A DNA stretch of 47,066 nt from an uncultured Lachnospiraceae bacterium (GTDB lineage: Bacteria > Bacillota > Clostridia > Lachnospirales > Lachnospiraceae). The notes beneath the pieces were generated by a model that worked only from the letters and a program-made list of their open reading frames with translations, ran no database searches and had not been told where the DNA came from. Shown here piece by piece: positions 8,473-19,300 of this stretch. The translations under genes and the position numbers were made by a program. Within the stretch, counting starts at the first letter, position 1. Every line of letters starts with the position of its first letter. The DNA is taken from NCBI GenBank assembly GCA_947630925.1, contig CANRJM010000015.1:1-47066 (forward strand), given 5' to 3'.

Positions 8473-8580
8473 GCTATCCTCCATTCCGGAGCGTTTACGC
8501 GACGGGGCGACGAGAAATTCGTGAATACGATTTCTCGTCTGCCATCAGAGCTATTTGAGACGCTCCGGCACAAATAGCCA
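8473..8580 (-). promoter_or_regulatory. Candidate structured RNA leader, copy A
   Basis: In transcript order (minus strand): hairpin arm complementary to GCTATTTG at 8571-8578 and 8550-8557; the loop between them contains CCGGAGCGT (8560-8568); then a 10-bp hairpin (8530-8539 with 8509-8518); then ACGCTCCGG (8486-8494), the exact complement of the loop segment; then 13 nt including GGAG; then the ATG of the parvulin lipoprotein. Loop-to-tail pairing would form a pseudoknot touching the ribosome binding site. The same arrangement with the same 13-nt spacing recurs before gdpP (32197-32295). Not matched by me to any known riboswitch class. Confidence 0.6.
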
Positions 8581-8632
8581 AAGTGAGCGTAGGCTCACTT
8601 GTGAAAAATCAGCGCATCAGCGTGATTTTTCA
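8581..8632 (-). repeat. Two tandem hairpins after mfd
   Basis: AAGTGAGC (8581-8588) pairs with GCTCACTT (8593-8600) around a 4-nt loop. TGAAAAATCA (8602-8611) pairs with TGATTTTTCA (8623-8632), with an inner CGC/GCG. They begin 3 nt after the mfd stop and run straight into the candidate leader element. Neither has a normal T-run, so they may be processing sites, weak terminators, or further parts of the leader structure. The gdpP copy lacks them. Confidence 0.6.
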
Positions 8633-8634
8633 AC

Positions 8635-11600
8635 CTATCCTCCAATCTTCTGAATCACATCTTCCACAATCTGAAACAGTTCTTCTGCCAAAGCTGTTTT
8701 CGACTTAGCCGCTACCGCTACATTCGCCGGATAATGCATCGTCCAGACGGAAGATTCCTGCTCTTTTTTTTGCATACGGTAAAAAAAGTACGGTTCTTCT
8801 TCCGAAATATACTTTAATTTCCCCTGATATTCCTCTAACATTTTCGTTACCTTCCGACTGTCAAGCTCTGCGCTCCGATGCATATAGATGCGAATTCCAT
8901 TCGGTTTTTGTACAATTTGTGTGATTTTTGCTTCATGCGCTTCTGCTTTTAGCAGAGCCACATGCAATAAGTTCTCTGCGGCCGCAGGGATATCGCCAAA
9001 CCGATCCATCAATTCCTCCTGCATATCACAGTATTCCTCTTTATTTTCAATACCGGCAATCCGCTTATACATATCCAATTTCTGAAATTCGCTCGGAATA
9101 TATTTTGCCGGAATATAAGCGTCTATCTGTAAATCAATCGTCGTCTCAAACTCCTCATCCGGAAGTTGTTCTCCTTTCATCCGCCGCACGGCATCATTCA
9201 ACATCTTGCAATATAAATCATAACCAACTGCCTCCATATGACCGGACTGTTCCGCTCCCAAAAGATTTCCCGCGCCGCGGATTTCCAAATCGCGCATAGC
9301 TACCTTGATGCCAGAGCCAAGCTCTGTATACTCCCTAATTGCGGCGAGACGTTTTTCTGCGACCTCTTTCAGCATTTTATCCCTTTTATACATAAGAAAC
9401 GCATATGCTGTACGATTTGAACGTCCAACACGTCCTCTAAGCTGATATAATTGGGATAATCCCATCTGGTCCGCGTTATCAATAATGATTGTATTGACAT
9501 TGGAAATATCGAGGCCGGTCTCAATAATGGTTGTTGCAACTAAGACATCTATCTCGCATCGAATAAAAGACATCATGATATTTTCCAGCTCCCGCTCGCT
9601 CATCTGTCCATGTGCATACGCCACATTGGCGTCCGGAACCAATTTCATGATTTCGGACGCAACCTCGCTGATATGGTCTACCCTATTATAAACATAATAT
9701 ATCTGACCGCCTCTTGCAAGTTCTCTGTTAATTGCTTCACGTATAATTTCATTATTATGTTCCATAACAAAGGTCTGAATCGGCAGACGGTTTACCGGAG
9801 GCTCTTCTAATACGCTCATATCGCGAATGCCGACAAGACTCATATGCAGGGTCCGCGGAATTGGCGTTGCGCTCAACGTCAATACATCCACATTTCCTTT
9901 CATCTGCTTGATTTTCTCCTTATGCGATACGCCGAACCTCTGCTCCTCATCCACTACCAGTAATCCCAGATTCTTAAATACAACATCTTTGGAAAGCAAG
10001 CGGTGTGTCCCAATGACAATATCAATCTGTCCTTTTTTTAAAAGAGATAATGTCTTCTTCTGCTGTGCCGGAGTCCGAAAACGCGACAGCATCTCAACTC
10101 GTACCGGAAAATCTCCAAGCCTCTCCTGAAAAGTGTTCAAATGCTGCTGCGCCAAAATTGTGGTTGGAACCAGAAAGGCAACCTGTTTTCCGTCATTTAC
10201 CGCTTTAAAGGCAGCCCGCAGGGCTACCTCCGTCTTTCCATATCCCACATCACCGCAAATCAGGCGGTCCATAATTTTTTTGCTCTCCATATCTCTCTTC
10301 GTATCTTCAATCGCCCGAAGCTGGTCTTCCGTTTCTTCAAAAGGAAATAACTCTTCAAATTCATGCTGCCATACGGTATCCGGACTAAATTGAAATCCCT
10401 CCTGCTCCTGCCTCTTTGCATAAAGCATAACAAGCTCTTTGGCGATTTCCTGTACAGCGCCTTTTACCTTTGCTTTTGTCTTCTTCCATTCAGTAGAATT
10501 CAGTTTATTTAATTTAGGGGCCCTTGTCTCCCGTCCGGCATACTTTTGCAACACATTCAGGCCTGACACCGGAACATACAGATTTCCGCCGTCTCCATAT
10601 TCTATCTTAATATAATCCTTCGTTACCTGATCAACCTGTATTTTCTCAATGCCCCGATAGATGCCCAGACCATTTTCTTCATGAACGACATAATCGCCAA
10701 CGCTTAATTCATGAAAGCTCTGAATCGTTTTACCGGAATATTTCTTTTGTTTCTTCCGGCGCATTTTAAGCTTTGCCCCAAAGATATCGCCCTCTGTTAC
10801 TACAACAAACTTCGCCGTGGCATAAGCAAAACCTCTTTTTAAATATCCATAAGAAACCATAACCTGCCGGCTTTCCAAAGCAATATCCAAAGCTTCCCGA
10901 TAAAAAGCAGAAATACCATATTCATTCAAATCCCTGCTCAGGCGTTCCGCTCTGGTACGTGACGCTGATAATAAAAGAATGCGGTATCCCTCTTTCTGCC
11001 ACTTTTTCATGTCATCTGCCAGTAATTCAAAATGTTTATTATATGAACCAACCGGCTGAATCTGTAAATTGTAAGTATGCAGCACCCGAATCCCCCTCGG
11101 CGGCGAATCCAACATAGTCAGATATATAGATTGTCTGTTTTGCAACAAGGCGCTGACCGTCTCTGCAGAATATAAAATTTCCATCTGCTTTGGCAAAAGG
11201 TTTCCTGTCTCAAGACGTCCCTGCATGCCCTCACGGAACTCTTCCTCAACCGTTTCCATTTTTTCCATACAGCGCATTGGTTCGTCTACAAAAAATAACG
11301 TATCCTGATGATCAAAATAATCAAAGAACGAACCTGTTTTCACATCAAAGTAAGGGATAAAACGTTCCAGTCCCATATGGTTCCCATAAACCTCGTATTC
11401 CTCGGTTAGCTGCTGCATGTTTTCATGAATGCGGTTTACAGCGTCATAGTTCTTTTCCTTCCGAAAATGCGCCGTCAGCTTTCCTAAATCTTCTTTCATA
11501 TTCTGAAATGCGTCCTTAACCTGTTCCTTCGTCACAATAAACTCAGACGCCGGAAAGACGGAAAGCTTTTCTCTGCGTTCAATCGAGCGTTGGCTTTCCA

Positions 11601-12216
11601 CATCGAAGGAACGAATCGTATCAATTTCATCCCCCCACAACTCAATCCGAAATGGACACTCCTCTGTAAACGGAAAAATATCAATAATACCGCCGCGCAC
11701 TGAAAAATCCCCCGGCATCTCTACCTGATTCTGCCGTTGGTAACCCATATCTGCCAAATGAACGCTTAACTTCCCTAAATCAACGATATCTCCCTCTGCA
11801 AGCGAAGTTACCGCATTTTGATAAACAGAAAGCGACGGCAGAAATTCCATGCCTGCATCCATTGTTGTAATGATTGTTCCACTCTGCCTTGTCAATAATG
11901 CTTCAATTACTTTTAAGCGTTCTGCCGTAATCGCATTTCCGTGAATATCCGCACTATAAAAAATCACATCTTTTGCGGGAAAATACAATACCTCCCGGTC
12001 AAACATGCAATAGTCTTCCATTATTTCTCTGGCTTTTATCTCATTTTGCGCTATGATTACCTTCCAGGAAATCCCCTGCGACAGACCATATATGATATGC
12101 GCCTTCTGCGAATCCATGCAGCCGGAGATATGAATAGGCAGTTTCTTCCTGTCTATGCATTCTTTTGCAGCGTTATATGCATTGATTTCCCGCAATGGCG
12201 CCAATAATGTTTCCAT
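8635..12216 (-). CDS. mfd: Transcription-repair coupling factor Mfd
   Basis: 1193 residues, normal for the family. It removes RNA polymerase stalled at lesions and recruits UvrA. The N-terminal UvrB-homology region is present, then the RNA polymerase interaction domain ([22 protein letters not shown]), then the RecG-like translocase with Walker [12 protein letters not shown], the DEEQRFG box and the motif VI region [16 protein letters not shown], and a C-terminal autoinhibitory domain. The gene lies 32 nt after pth in the uvrC-hprK-pth-mfd series, so two nucleotide excision repair proteins are likely made from one transcript. It starts with ATG behind an AAGGAAT-type site. No frameshifts or missing motifs were seen. 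Confidence 0.97.
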   Translation of the reverse strand: METLLAPLREINAYNAAKECIDRKKLPIHISGCMDSQKAHIIYGLSQGISWKVIIAQNEIKAREIMEDYCMFDREVLYFPAKDVIFYSADIHGNAITAERLKVIEALLTRQSGTIITTMDAGMEFLPSLSVYQNAVTSLAEGDIVDLGKLSVHLADMGYQRQNQVEMPGDFSVRGGIIDIFPFTEECPFRIELWGDEIDTIRSFDVESQRSIERREKLSVFPASEFIVTKEQVKDAFQNMKEDLGKLTAHFRKEKNYDAVNRIHENMQQLTEEYEVYGNHMGLERFIPYFDVKTGSFFDYFDHQDTLFFVDEPMRCMEKMETVEEEFREGMQGRLETGNLLPKQMEILYSAETVSALLQNRQSIYLTMLDSPPRGIRVLHTYNLQIQPVGSYNKHFELLADDMKKWQKEGYRILLLSASRTRAERLSRDLNEYGISAFYREALDIALESRQVMVSYGYLKRGFAYATAKFVVVTEGDIFGAKLKMRRKKQKKYSGKTIQSFHELSVGDYVVHEENGLGIYRGIEKIQVDQVTKDYIKIEYGDGGNLYVPVSGLNVLQKYAGRETRAPKLNKLNSTEWKKTKAKVKGAVQEIAKELVMLYAKRQEQEGFQFSPDTVWQHEFEELFPFEETEDQLRAIEDTKRDMESKKIMDRLICGDVGYGKTEVALRAAFKAVNDGKQVAFLVPTTILAQQHLNTFQERLGDFPVRVEMLSRFRTPAQQKKTLSLLKKGQIDIVIGTHRLLSKDVVFKNLGLLVVDEEQRFGVSHKEKIKQMKGNVDVLTLSATPIPRTLHMSLVGIRDMSVLEEPPVNRLPIQTFVMEHNNEIIREAINRELARGGQIYYVYNRVDHISEVASEIMKLVPDANVAYAHGQMSERELENIMMSFIRCEIDVLVATTIIETGLDISNVNTIIIDNADQMGLSQLYQLRGRVGRSNRTAYAFLMYKRDKMLKEVAEKRLAAIREYTELGSGIKVAMRDLEIRGAGNLLGAEQSGHMEAVGYDLYCKMLNDAVRRMKGEQLPDEEFETTIDLQIDAYIPAKYIPSEFQKLDMYKRIAGIENKEEYCDMQEELMDRFGDIPAAAENLLHVALLKAEAHEAKITQIVQKPNGIRIYMHRSAELDSRKVTKMLEEYQGKLKYISEEEPYFFYRMQKKEQESSVWTMHYPANVAVAAKSKTALAEELFQIVEDVIQKIGG

Positions 12217-12248
12217 GGATTCACCATTCCTTTTTCATTGTTTCTTTT

Positions 12249-12809
12249 TTAATTAAAACGATTCATAGCAGCGTCAGCGCCTTCTGAAAGAATCATCTCG
12301 CACGCTTCCACCACTTTCTTTAGTGTTTCCCGTATTGCCGGCTCCTCATCTCTTGGAAATCTTGCCAATACATAATCTGCCAGGTCCCATCCATCGGGCT
12401 TCTGTCCCACTCCAATCCGAATGCGTGTAAATTCCTGTCCGCCCAGATGCTGAATAATATTTTTCATCCCATTATGACCTCCGGCGCTTCCTTTCGTTCG
12501 GATACGCAATCTGCCTGTTGCCAGATCAATGTCGTCATAAATCACAATCAGCTCTGTTACCGGATCAATTTTATAGTAATCCACTAATTCCCGTACACTT
12601 TCGCCACTCAAATTCATATAGGTCAAAGGTTCTGCTAAAATAACTTTCTGCCCTGCAATCACGCCTTTTCCCAACAGCGCCTTATGCTTTCTGGTATGAA
12701 TGGGTATATGAAAGGCGTCTGCCAACGCCGTAACAGCCGAAAAACCAATATTATGTCTGGTTCCTGCATATTTCTGCTCCGGATTCCCCAGGCCAACAAT
12801 CACATACAT
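12249..12809 (-). CDS. pth: Peptidyl-tRNA hydrolase
   Basis: 186 residues, the usual Pth length. It releases tRNA from prematurely dropped peptidyl-tRNA in the cytoplasm. Family motifs are complete: VGLGNPEQKYAGTRHNIGF at the N-terminus with catalytic His20, then LAEPLTYMNLSGESV, then YDDIDLATGRLRIRTKGSAGGHNGMKNI, and FTRIRIGVG. It lies 26 nt after hprK and 32 nt before mfd, so is mid-operon. Pth next to mfd is a common Firmicutes arrangement; hprK and uvrC immediately upstream are less usual companions. Confidence 0.97.
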   Translation of the reverse strand: MYVIVGLGNPEQKYAGTRHNIGFSAVTALADAFHIPIHTRKHKALLGKGVIAGQKVILAEPLTYMNLSGESVRELVDYYKIDPVTELIVIYDDIDLATGRLRIRTKGSAGGHNGMKNIIQHLGGQEFTRIRIGVGQKPDGWDLADYVLARFPRDEEPAIRETLKKVVEACEMILSEGADAAMNRFN

Positions 12810-12835
12810 AATATTCTCCTTTTCTGAGCGGTATT

Positions 12836-13801
12836 TTACTCCTTATCCGTTCTTTTTGATGATAAATTATTTGTGACACGGTTATATAGTTCCCATGCGG
12901 CATTATATCCCATTTTCTTCTGCCTGTGATTGACTGCTGCCGATTCGCAGATAATGGCAAGATTTCTGCCCGGACGGATTGGAATAGAATGGCACACTAC
13001 CTCCGTTCCTAAAAAACTGATATACTGCTCCTCCAAACCAAGCCTGTCATACTCCTGTTCCTTGTCAAATTCTTCCAGTTTAATTACCAAATCAATCTCC
13101 TGCTCATTCTTAACGCTCTCAACGCCAAATAACGTCTTGGCGTCAATGATTCCAATTCCCCGCAATTCTATAAAATGTCTTGTTATATCAGGCGCGCTTC
13201 CAATCAGGGTCGTCTCGCTTACGCGTTTAATCTCCACTACATCATCCGATACCAGACGGTGTCCGCGGTGTATCAGCTCCAATGCTACTTCTGATTTACC
13301 GATACCGCTTTCACCCATAATCAATATGCCCTCTCCGTAAATGTCCACCAAAACGCCATGGACAGAACACCTCGGCGCAAGTTTTGTCGTCAGAAAGCGG
13401 ATGAGTTCCGCCATAAACGGAGATGTTGCCTTCCGGCTCCGCAATAACGGCACCTGATACTCCTGTGCTAACGCTATGATTTCATCTTCTATCCAGATTT
13501 CACGGCAATAAATAATGCATGGCGGCTTTGGCGATTCTTCACTGCCCATCATAATGCGCTTCATCATATCCGCACTGCGCTCCATGCCAATCTGCTGCAT
13601 ATACGTATGCTCTACATGGCCGATAATCTGAATACGGCTGGAATCAAAATAATCAAAATAACCTGCCAGTTGTAACGCCGGACGGTTTACCTCTGTCTGT
13701 GTGATCTTAACATTATCCACCGATACTTCCGGCGTACAATTTTCCAAGTGGAGTGTTTCAATTAAATCTTTTAAAAAAATATGGTATGCCCCATCTTTCA
13801 T
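12836..13801 (-). CDS. hprK: HPr kinase/phosphorylase
   Basis: 321 residues. This bifunctional enzyme phosphorylates HPr on Ser46 and reverses it, setting carbon catabolite repression in Firmicutes. The P-loop GESGIGKS is at residues 163-170, followed by RGHRLVSDD and the HprK signature [15 protein letters not shown]. The N-terminal domain includes the [11 protein letters not shown] region of the fold. Its ATG overlaps the uvrC stop by 4 nt (ATGA), so it is translationally coupled to uvrC. In an organism with GH5 and GH51 enzymes in the same window, a catabolite-repression control enzyme fits well. Confidence 0.97.
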   Translation of the reverse strand: MKDGAYHIFLKDLIETLHLENCTPEVSVDNVKITQTEVNRPALQLAGYFDYFDSSRIQIIGHVEHTYMQQIGMERSADMMKRIMMGSEESPKPPCIIYCREIWIEDEIIALAQEYQVPLLRSRKATSPFMAELIRFLTTKLAPRCSVHGVLVDIYGEGILIMGESGIGKSEVALELIHRGHRLVSDDVVEIKRVSETTLIGSAPDITRHFIELRGIGIIDAKTLFGVESVKNEQEIDLVIKLEEFDKEQEYDRLGLEEQYISFLGTEVVCHSIPIRPGRNLAIICESAAVNHRQKKMGYNAAWELYNRVTNNLSSKRTDKE

Positions 13802-15690
13802 GGTTCTCTTCCTTCCTCTTCCTGTTTTTCCTTCTTATGAAAAAAGTCATATACGCTCTGCGCTGCTTTCTCATTCATACTTTCTGCTTCCTTTAGTTCT
13901 GCCACAGAAGCCTCCCGAATCCTCTCCAAGGACTCAAAATACCGCATCAACGCCTTTCTCCTCTTCCGTCCAATCCCCGGAATATCATCCAGAACAGACC
14001 TGACCTGCGCCTTGCTCCTTAAAGAACGATGGTATTCAATGGCGAAACGGTGTACCTCATCCTGTATCCTTGTCATCAGACGGAAGCCTTCACTATTGAT
14101 TTTAATTGGAAGCTCCCTGTCGCAAAAATATAAGCCGCGCGTACGATGCCTGTCATCCTTGACCATGCCGCAAACCGGTATGTGCAGTCCCAACTCTTCT
14201 AACACCTTTTCCGCCACATGTACCTGTCCTTTTCCGCCATCCATCATAATCAGATCCGGAAAACGGGTAAAACTCCCTAATTCTTCATTCCATTCCTTTT
14301 CTTCTAATTCTTCCCGTTCCTGTATTCCATGGCGAAATCTTCTGGTAAGTACCTCCGTCATACTGGCATAATCATCCGGCCCCTGCACTGTTTGAATACG
14401 AAACTTCCGATAATCGCTTTTCTTCGGCTTTCCATGTTCAAAAACCACCATCGAACCAACCGATTGAAACCCATTGATATTGGAAATATCATAGGATTCA
14501 ATCCTCGATATGCCCTCCAGTCCAAGCCATTGACAAATCTGGCGCATAGCGCCCGCCGTACGTTCTTCTTCACGCCGGATTTTTTCTCCATCCTGTGTCA
14601 GTACCAATGCTGCATTCTTATGCGCTAACTCCATCAGACGTTCCTTCTGCCCCTTTTTCGGCACTAGCAAACTGACCTTGCCGCCTCTGCGCTGGGTCAG
14701 CCACTCTTCTATCAGAACGGCGTCCTGTATTTCATATTCTAACATGACTTCATGCGGAATAAAAGGTGTTCCTGCATAAAACTGTTTAACAAAAGACTGC
14801 AGAATCTCATCCGGGCTGTCTCCCTGCACGCCGTTCAAATGAAAATGATCTCTTCCAATCAGCTTCCCTTCACGGACAAAGAAAACCTGTACGACAGCCT
14901 CCTGCTCTGCCGCGGCTACCGCTATGATATCCCGGTCTGCACCGCCAAAATCCGTAATCTTCTGACGGATTTCTACTTTCTTCACGCTTTCCATCAGATC
15001 CCGATAATTCGCTGCCTCTTCAAACTCCATATTTTCAGAGGCTTTCTGCATTTTCTCCTGTAAAATATCAATAACTTCGCGGTAATCCCCTTCCAGAAGC
15101 TTAATCGCCTTTTGGAAGTTCTCCCGGTATGCCTCTTTGGAGATATACCCCTGACACGGCGCATCGCATTGTCCAATATGATAATTCAAACATGGTCTTA
15201 TCTTGCCCTCATCCCGCGGCAGCACTCTGTTACAGGTACGGATATGATATATCTTCTGCGCCATTTCAATCGCATTTTTCGCTGTCGCGGCGCTGGTATA
15301 CGGCCCAAAATATTTGGAACGGTCTCTCTTCTGCTCCCTGCTGTAAATCAGCCGCGGATAATCCTCATATACGGTTGCCCGGATAAACGGATATGTTTTA
15401 TCATCCTTAAGCATCGTATTATATTTCGGCATATATTCTTTGATCAGGTTGTTTTCCAATACCAATGCTTCCACTTCGGAATCCGTTATAATATATTCAA
15501 AATGATCAATATGGGAAATCATCTTTTGGATTTTCGGGGACACCCTGCGGCTGCTCTGAAAATATTGACGTACTCTGTTCTTTAAACTAACCGCTTTGCC
15601 AACGTAAATAATCGCATCTTTTTTATCATGCATTAAATATACTCCTGGTTTGGCAGGGAGCTTTTTTAATTCTTCTTCTAAATCAAACAC
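13798..15690 (-). CDS. uvrC: Excinuclease ABC subunit C
   Basis: 630 residues. UvrC makes both incisions in nucleotide excision repair. The GIY-YIG nuclease is at the N-terminus ([20 protein letters not shown]), a UVR motif lies near residues 200-235 ([20 protein letters not shown]), the RNase H-like endonuclease region has [33 protein letters not shown] and MDGGKGQV, and tandem helix-hairpin-helix motifs close the protein ([15 protein letters not shown]). The start is GTG at 15690 with AAAGGA upstream. It heads a tight series with hprK, pth and mfd; a small lipoprotein gene ends 38 nt before it. Confidence 0.97.
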   Translation of the reverse strand: MFDLEEELKKLPAKPGVYLMHDKKDAIIYVGKAVSLKNRVRQYFQSSRRVSPKIQKMISHIDHFEYIITDSEVEALVLENNLIKEYMPKYNTMLKDDKTYPFIRATVYEDYPRLIYSREQKRDRSKYFGPYTSAATAKNAIEMAQKIYHIRTCNRVLPRDEGKIRPCLNYHIGQCDAPCQGYISKEAYRENFQKAIKLLEGDYREVIDILQEKMQKASENMEFEEAANYRDLMESVKKVEIRQKITDFGGADRDIIAVAAAEQEAVVQVFFVREGKLIGRDHFHLNGVQGDSPDEILQSFVKQFYAGTPFIPHEVMLEYEIQDAVLIEEWLTQRRGGKVSLLVPKKGQKERLMELAHKNAALVLTQDGEKIRREEERTAGAMRQICQWLGLEGISRIESYDISNINGFQSVGSMVVFEHGKPKKSDYRKFRIQTVQGPDDYASMTEVLTRRFRHGIQEREELEEKEWNEELGSFTRFPDLIMMDGGKGQVHVAEKVLEELGLHIPVCGMVKDDRHRTRGLYFCDRELPIKINSEGFRLMTRIQDEVHRFAIEYHRSLRSKAQVRSVLDDIPGIGRKRRKALMRYFESLERIREASVAELKEAESMNEKAAQSVYDFFHKKEKQEEEGREP

Positions 15691-15728
15691 AAACTGAATC
15701 CTTTCTGATTTGTCTCTAATACTGACAA

Positions 15729-16181
15729 TTAAGGTAAATCAAACTCCGCAGAAACGGTCTCTTTACTGGCGTTTCCTTTTTTCTGGCTGCCTTCCTCCTT
15801 GTTCGTATACTCTTTTACTATTCTGTAATGGCCTGCCTCTAAATCTCCATAATTTTTCTTTATATTAACCCTGCCACTATATTCATTTCCTGATAAAATG
15901 TCTCTGCCAAGTAAATTAAATGCTTCAGCTCCAGACAACAACGGCACGTCGACAAAGGATTTATCCTGTAAAACCTGTAGAGAATACTCCTCGCCAATCA
16001 CAATGTCTTTTTTTGTTTTGTTGACGATAGTATACACTAAAGTAGCCCCATTGTCTTCGGCCGGAGCAGCGCTCATTGTTACCAAACCATCCTCCTTCAC
16101 TGTTTGCTTTTTATTTTCACACCCAGAATAGATAAAAAAGACACAAATGCATATTACAAAAACAACGATACCTTTCTTCAT
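15729..16181 (-). CDS. Small lipoprotein with immunoglobulin-like fold (hypothetical)
   Basis: 150 residues with a lipoprotein signal peptide; the lipobox is IYSGC with Cys21. The mature part alternates beta-prone segments ([45 protein letters not shown]) in a pattern I associate with small bacterial Ig-like lipoprotein domains, including the GHYRIVK strand near the end. The binding partner is unknown. GGGGAGG lies just upstream of the ATG. It may be co-transcribed with uvrC (38-nt gap), though the functions do not obviously connect. Confidence 0.7.
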   Translation of the reverse strand: MKKGIVVFVICICVFFIYSGCENKKQTVKEDGLVTMSAAPAEDNGATLVYTIVNKTKKDIVIGEEYSLQVLQDKSFVDVPLLSGAEAFNLLGRDILSGNEYSGRVNIKKNYGDLEAGHYRIVKEYTNKEEGSQKKGNASKETVSAEFDLP

Positions 16182-16236
16182 AATGATTACCTCCCCTCAA
16201 AATTAACTTTCAACATCTTTGATACTGCAAACAATC

Positions 16237-16277
16237 ATGAGCAATAATCCATAGTTTATGGTAGAATAGTTGCTCAT
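16237..16277. repeat. Nested inverted repeat upstream of the small lipoprotein
   Basis: ATGAGCAA (16237-16244) and TTGCTCAT (16270-16277) are reverse complements and enclose a second short palindrome, CCATA-GTT-TATGG. It lies 55 nt upstream of the lipoprotein ATG, between it and the GH5 gene. It could be an operator or leader hairpin. No clear sigma-A promoter was seen around it. Confidence 0.45.
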
Positions 16278-16376
16278 AATTAAGCTCATTATTCATACAA
16301 AGCAGCAAGATCGATCAAATGCTTCTAAAATAGATAACGAAACCCCCAAAAAAAATGATGCATATATTCGGTCAGA

Positions 16377-19300
16377 CTATTTTACTTTCACTTTCTTTAC
16401 CTTACTCCATTTTCCGGTATCCTTCCCGCCGGAAACCTTCTTGTATGCTCTGACCCTTACATAATATTTCTTCTTGCTCTTTAGTTTCTTAATTGTCTTC
16501 TTCGTAGTCTTTGCTTTCTTAACAATATATTTCTTTATACCCTTCTTAAATTTCTTATTGGCAGAAATCTGAATCTCATAACCGGTTACACCGCTTACCT
16601 TCTTCCACCGCACAAGTATTGTCTTTTTCTTCGTCGATTTTACCTTCTTTAAGGTCACTTTCTTAGCTTTTATAGAATGACTTCCCGGTACAGGCGTTTT
16701 ATTACGATCAGGCCCAGAAGTTGCTTTTGGCCCTTCCGATACAGGAGTTTTACTGTCGCCCGGCGCCGGTGTCGCATTTCCGCCTGGTGCCGGCGTTGCC
16801 TCTGGAGTTGAACCATCTAGTCCATCCGGCGTCGGATCTGTCGGATCCGGTACATCAACATTTCCTGCACCTACAGCGAAGAATACCTTTAAGCCATTTT
16901 CTGTAATTGCAGTAACCGTTGCCACCCCTTCGCTCAAACCAGTCACGGTAACCGAAACATTGCCATTTTCATCTACTCCTTTTGCCGCATTATCAACTGC
17001 AGCAACAGAAGAATCGGTAGAGTAGAAGGTTACATAGGAATCCGTTTCTGCCGGCGTCAACGTTACGCTTAGATCTGCCGTTTCGCCGATCCCGGAAAGT
17101 TTTATCTTATTCCCTCCAACTGCCGCCATGCTCTTAGCTTCCTTCTGCTTTTCACTCGTCGGATGGAACTGCAGGTTCTGAATCGTAAAGGTTACAGAAA
17201 TCTTTGTCGGGTGATCGATACCGACAAAGCTGGCTGTATGATCGGATGCATTCGTTGTAACTTCCTCCACGACGCTTCCATCCCATGCGTTGATTGGGTC
17301 ATTGGTATCAAACTGTCCGCTTGCCTTAACAGCTTCTTTAAAATCATGATTTGTGATGGTCAACTCTGTATCATTGACAACAATCTTGTCATAACGGATC
17401 TGTGCCGATTTTACCAAAGGTTTTAATGTATTCAGATCTCTGATATAAACCGACGTTATATCTTTTAATTCCGTAATACCTGCTGCTTTACCGGCATCTG
17501 ACAAATCGTTTGCTATGTCATAGGTCAAGGTATACTGCCCGTCTTCCTGCAGCCGTATGCTCTGCCCTTTGTCTGTCACATTCCCCATAATGGTATGCAG
17601 AGCAATATCAATATAGTTGCCTGTTCCAATCACACTGATGTTGACAATCGTACTGACGCCGCTTGCCGCAGAAACAATAATATAAGTATTTCCTACACTT
17701 TCTGCCGTAACGACGCCTGAACTGTTGACGGTAGCCACTTCCGGATGAGAGGAAGTGTAGCTGACTGCATCCTTACTGTTAGCAGGCGTCAATGTTGTCT
17801 GAATCGTTGTCTGACTGCCTAACTCTAACTGGTAATACGCTTTCTCTGTCTGAATTGCCGTAGCAGTCTCATTTCCACTTGGGCTTACGACTACTTTAAT
17901 ATCCTTTGTTACCGATCTACTCTGAGAATAAGCATGAACATATGTTACTCCAATCCCCTTTGCATGAAGGTGTCCCTGTGATACGGTAACAATCGCATCG
18001 TCATCCGTACTCCACAGCAGGACATCATTCGTATCCTCCGGAGCTACAGAAGCCGTCAAAGTCTTATGCTCGCCCGCTTTCATCTGTACGCGCTCTTCGT
18101 CAAGTGTAATATCTGTTATCGGATGAATCTCCGGATCAACAGATATGCCATTATCATTTTCATCGGAATGACCATAACTCTTATAGATAGCAATCATACG
18201 AGGACCGGCTTCGCCTTCGGCTGTCCTTGGGTTATAAGTACCGCGGATCGTGCCATAGACAACATCATCATAAACCGGTTTCAAATCCGGTCTGTCCCAA
18301 TCAGTAAATAACCCTGTCTCTTTTTCAACCGTCAGATAATTGCCGGTACCTTGATCCCATACAATCGGAACGGCGCCGTAGAGATCACACATATCTGCAC
18401 ATGCTTCATAATTTAAAGCACGTTCCGCATTATTATAGCCTGTAGCAGACCCCTGCTGTGCCTGTGTCCTGACACCATATTCGCCTATATATAATGGCAT
18501 ATTTGCATCCAGCGCCTTTACCGCTTTTGCACTGCTACTAAGAGAACTCTGCCACTCTTTCAGATTATTATAAGTCCACCTTACGGCAGAGTTATTTTTA
18601 TAAATATGCACGGAGAACATCAGACGCGTTGTATCGACATCTCCATCATCCGCCAGAGCATCCTCCGGCATGGCAGTTATGCCATTTGTCGTTGCAAAGC
18701 GTCCTGTAATCGCTAACCAGCGCTTTGTATTGTTTGAACCGGTAGCACGGACTGTATTGATGAAAATCTGGTTTAAGTTTTGCAGAACATCTGCATCTTC
18801 ATTTTTCTCAGCAACATGTCCGGAACCTACATTATGTGCATCTGTTACCTCATTCATGGACTCAAAAATCAGATGTTCGTCATAATCTTTAAAATGACCT
18901 GCGATCGTTTTCCACGTCCCCGCAAACTTGGCATATACACTTTCTATATCATCTGCAGCAGTATTGAGCCATGCACCCGGATTGTCCCCGCGCTCATCAT
19001 GGTTGGCAATACCATCGTGATGAATATTGATAATACAATACATATCCTGATCCACACAGTAATCTACGATTTCCTGTACACGGTTGATCCATGCCTGATT
19101 AATCGAATAATCCTCATGAATAAAACTTCCCCAGGTAACCGGCACGCGAACCGTATTGTAACCGGCATCATGCAGCGCTTTGATATATGCCTTTGTCGTC
19201 TTGTATGCCTGCCAAGAGGTCTCGGACGGATCCGGATAGGTACCGCCGTCCATCGTATTGCCCAAGTTAATACCGGCGCCCATTTCTTTCACAACTTCTT

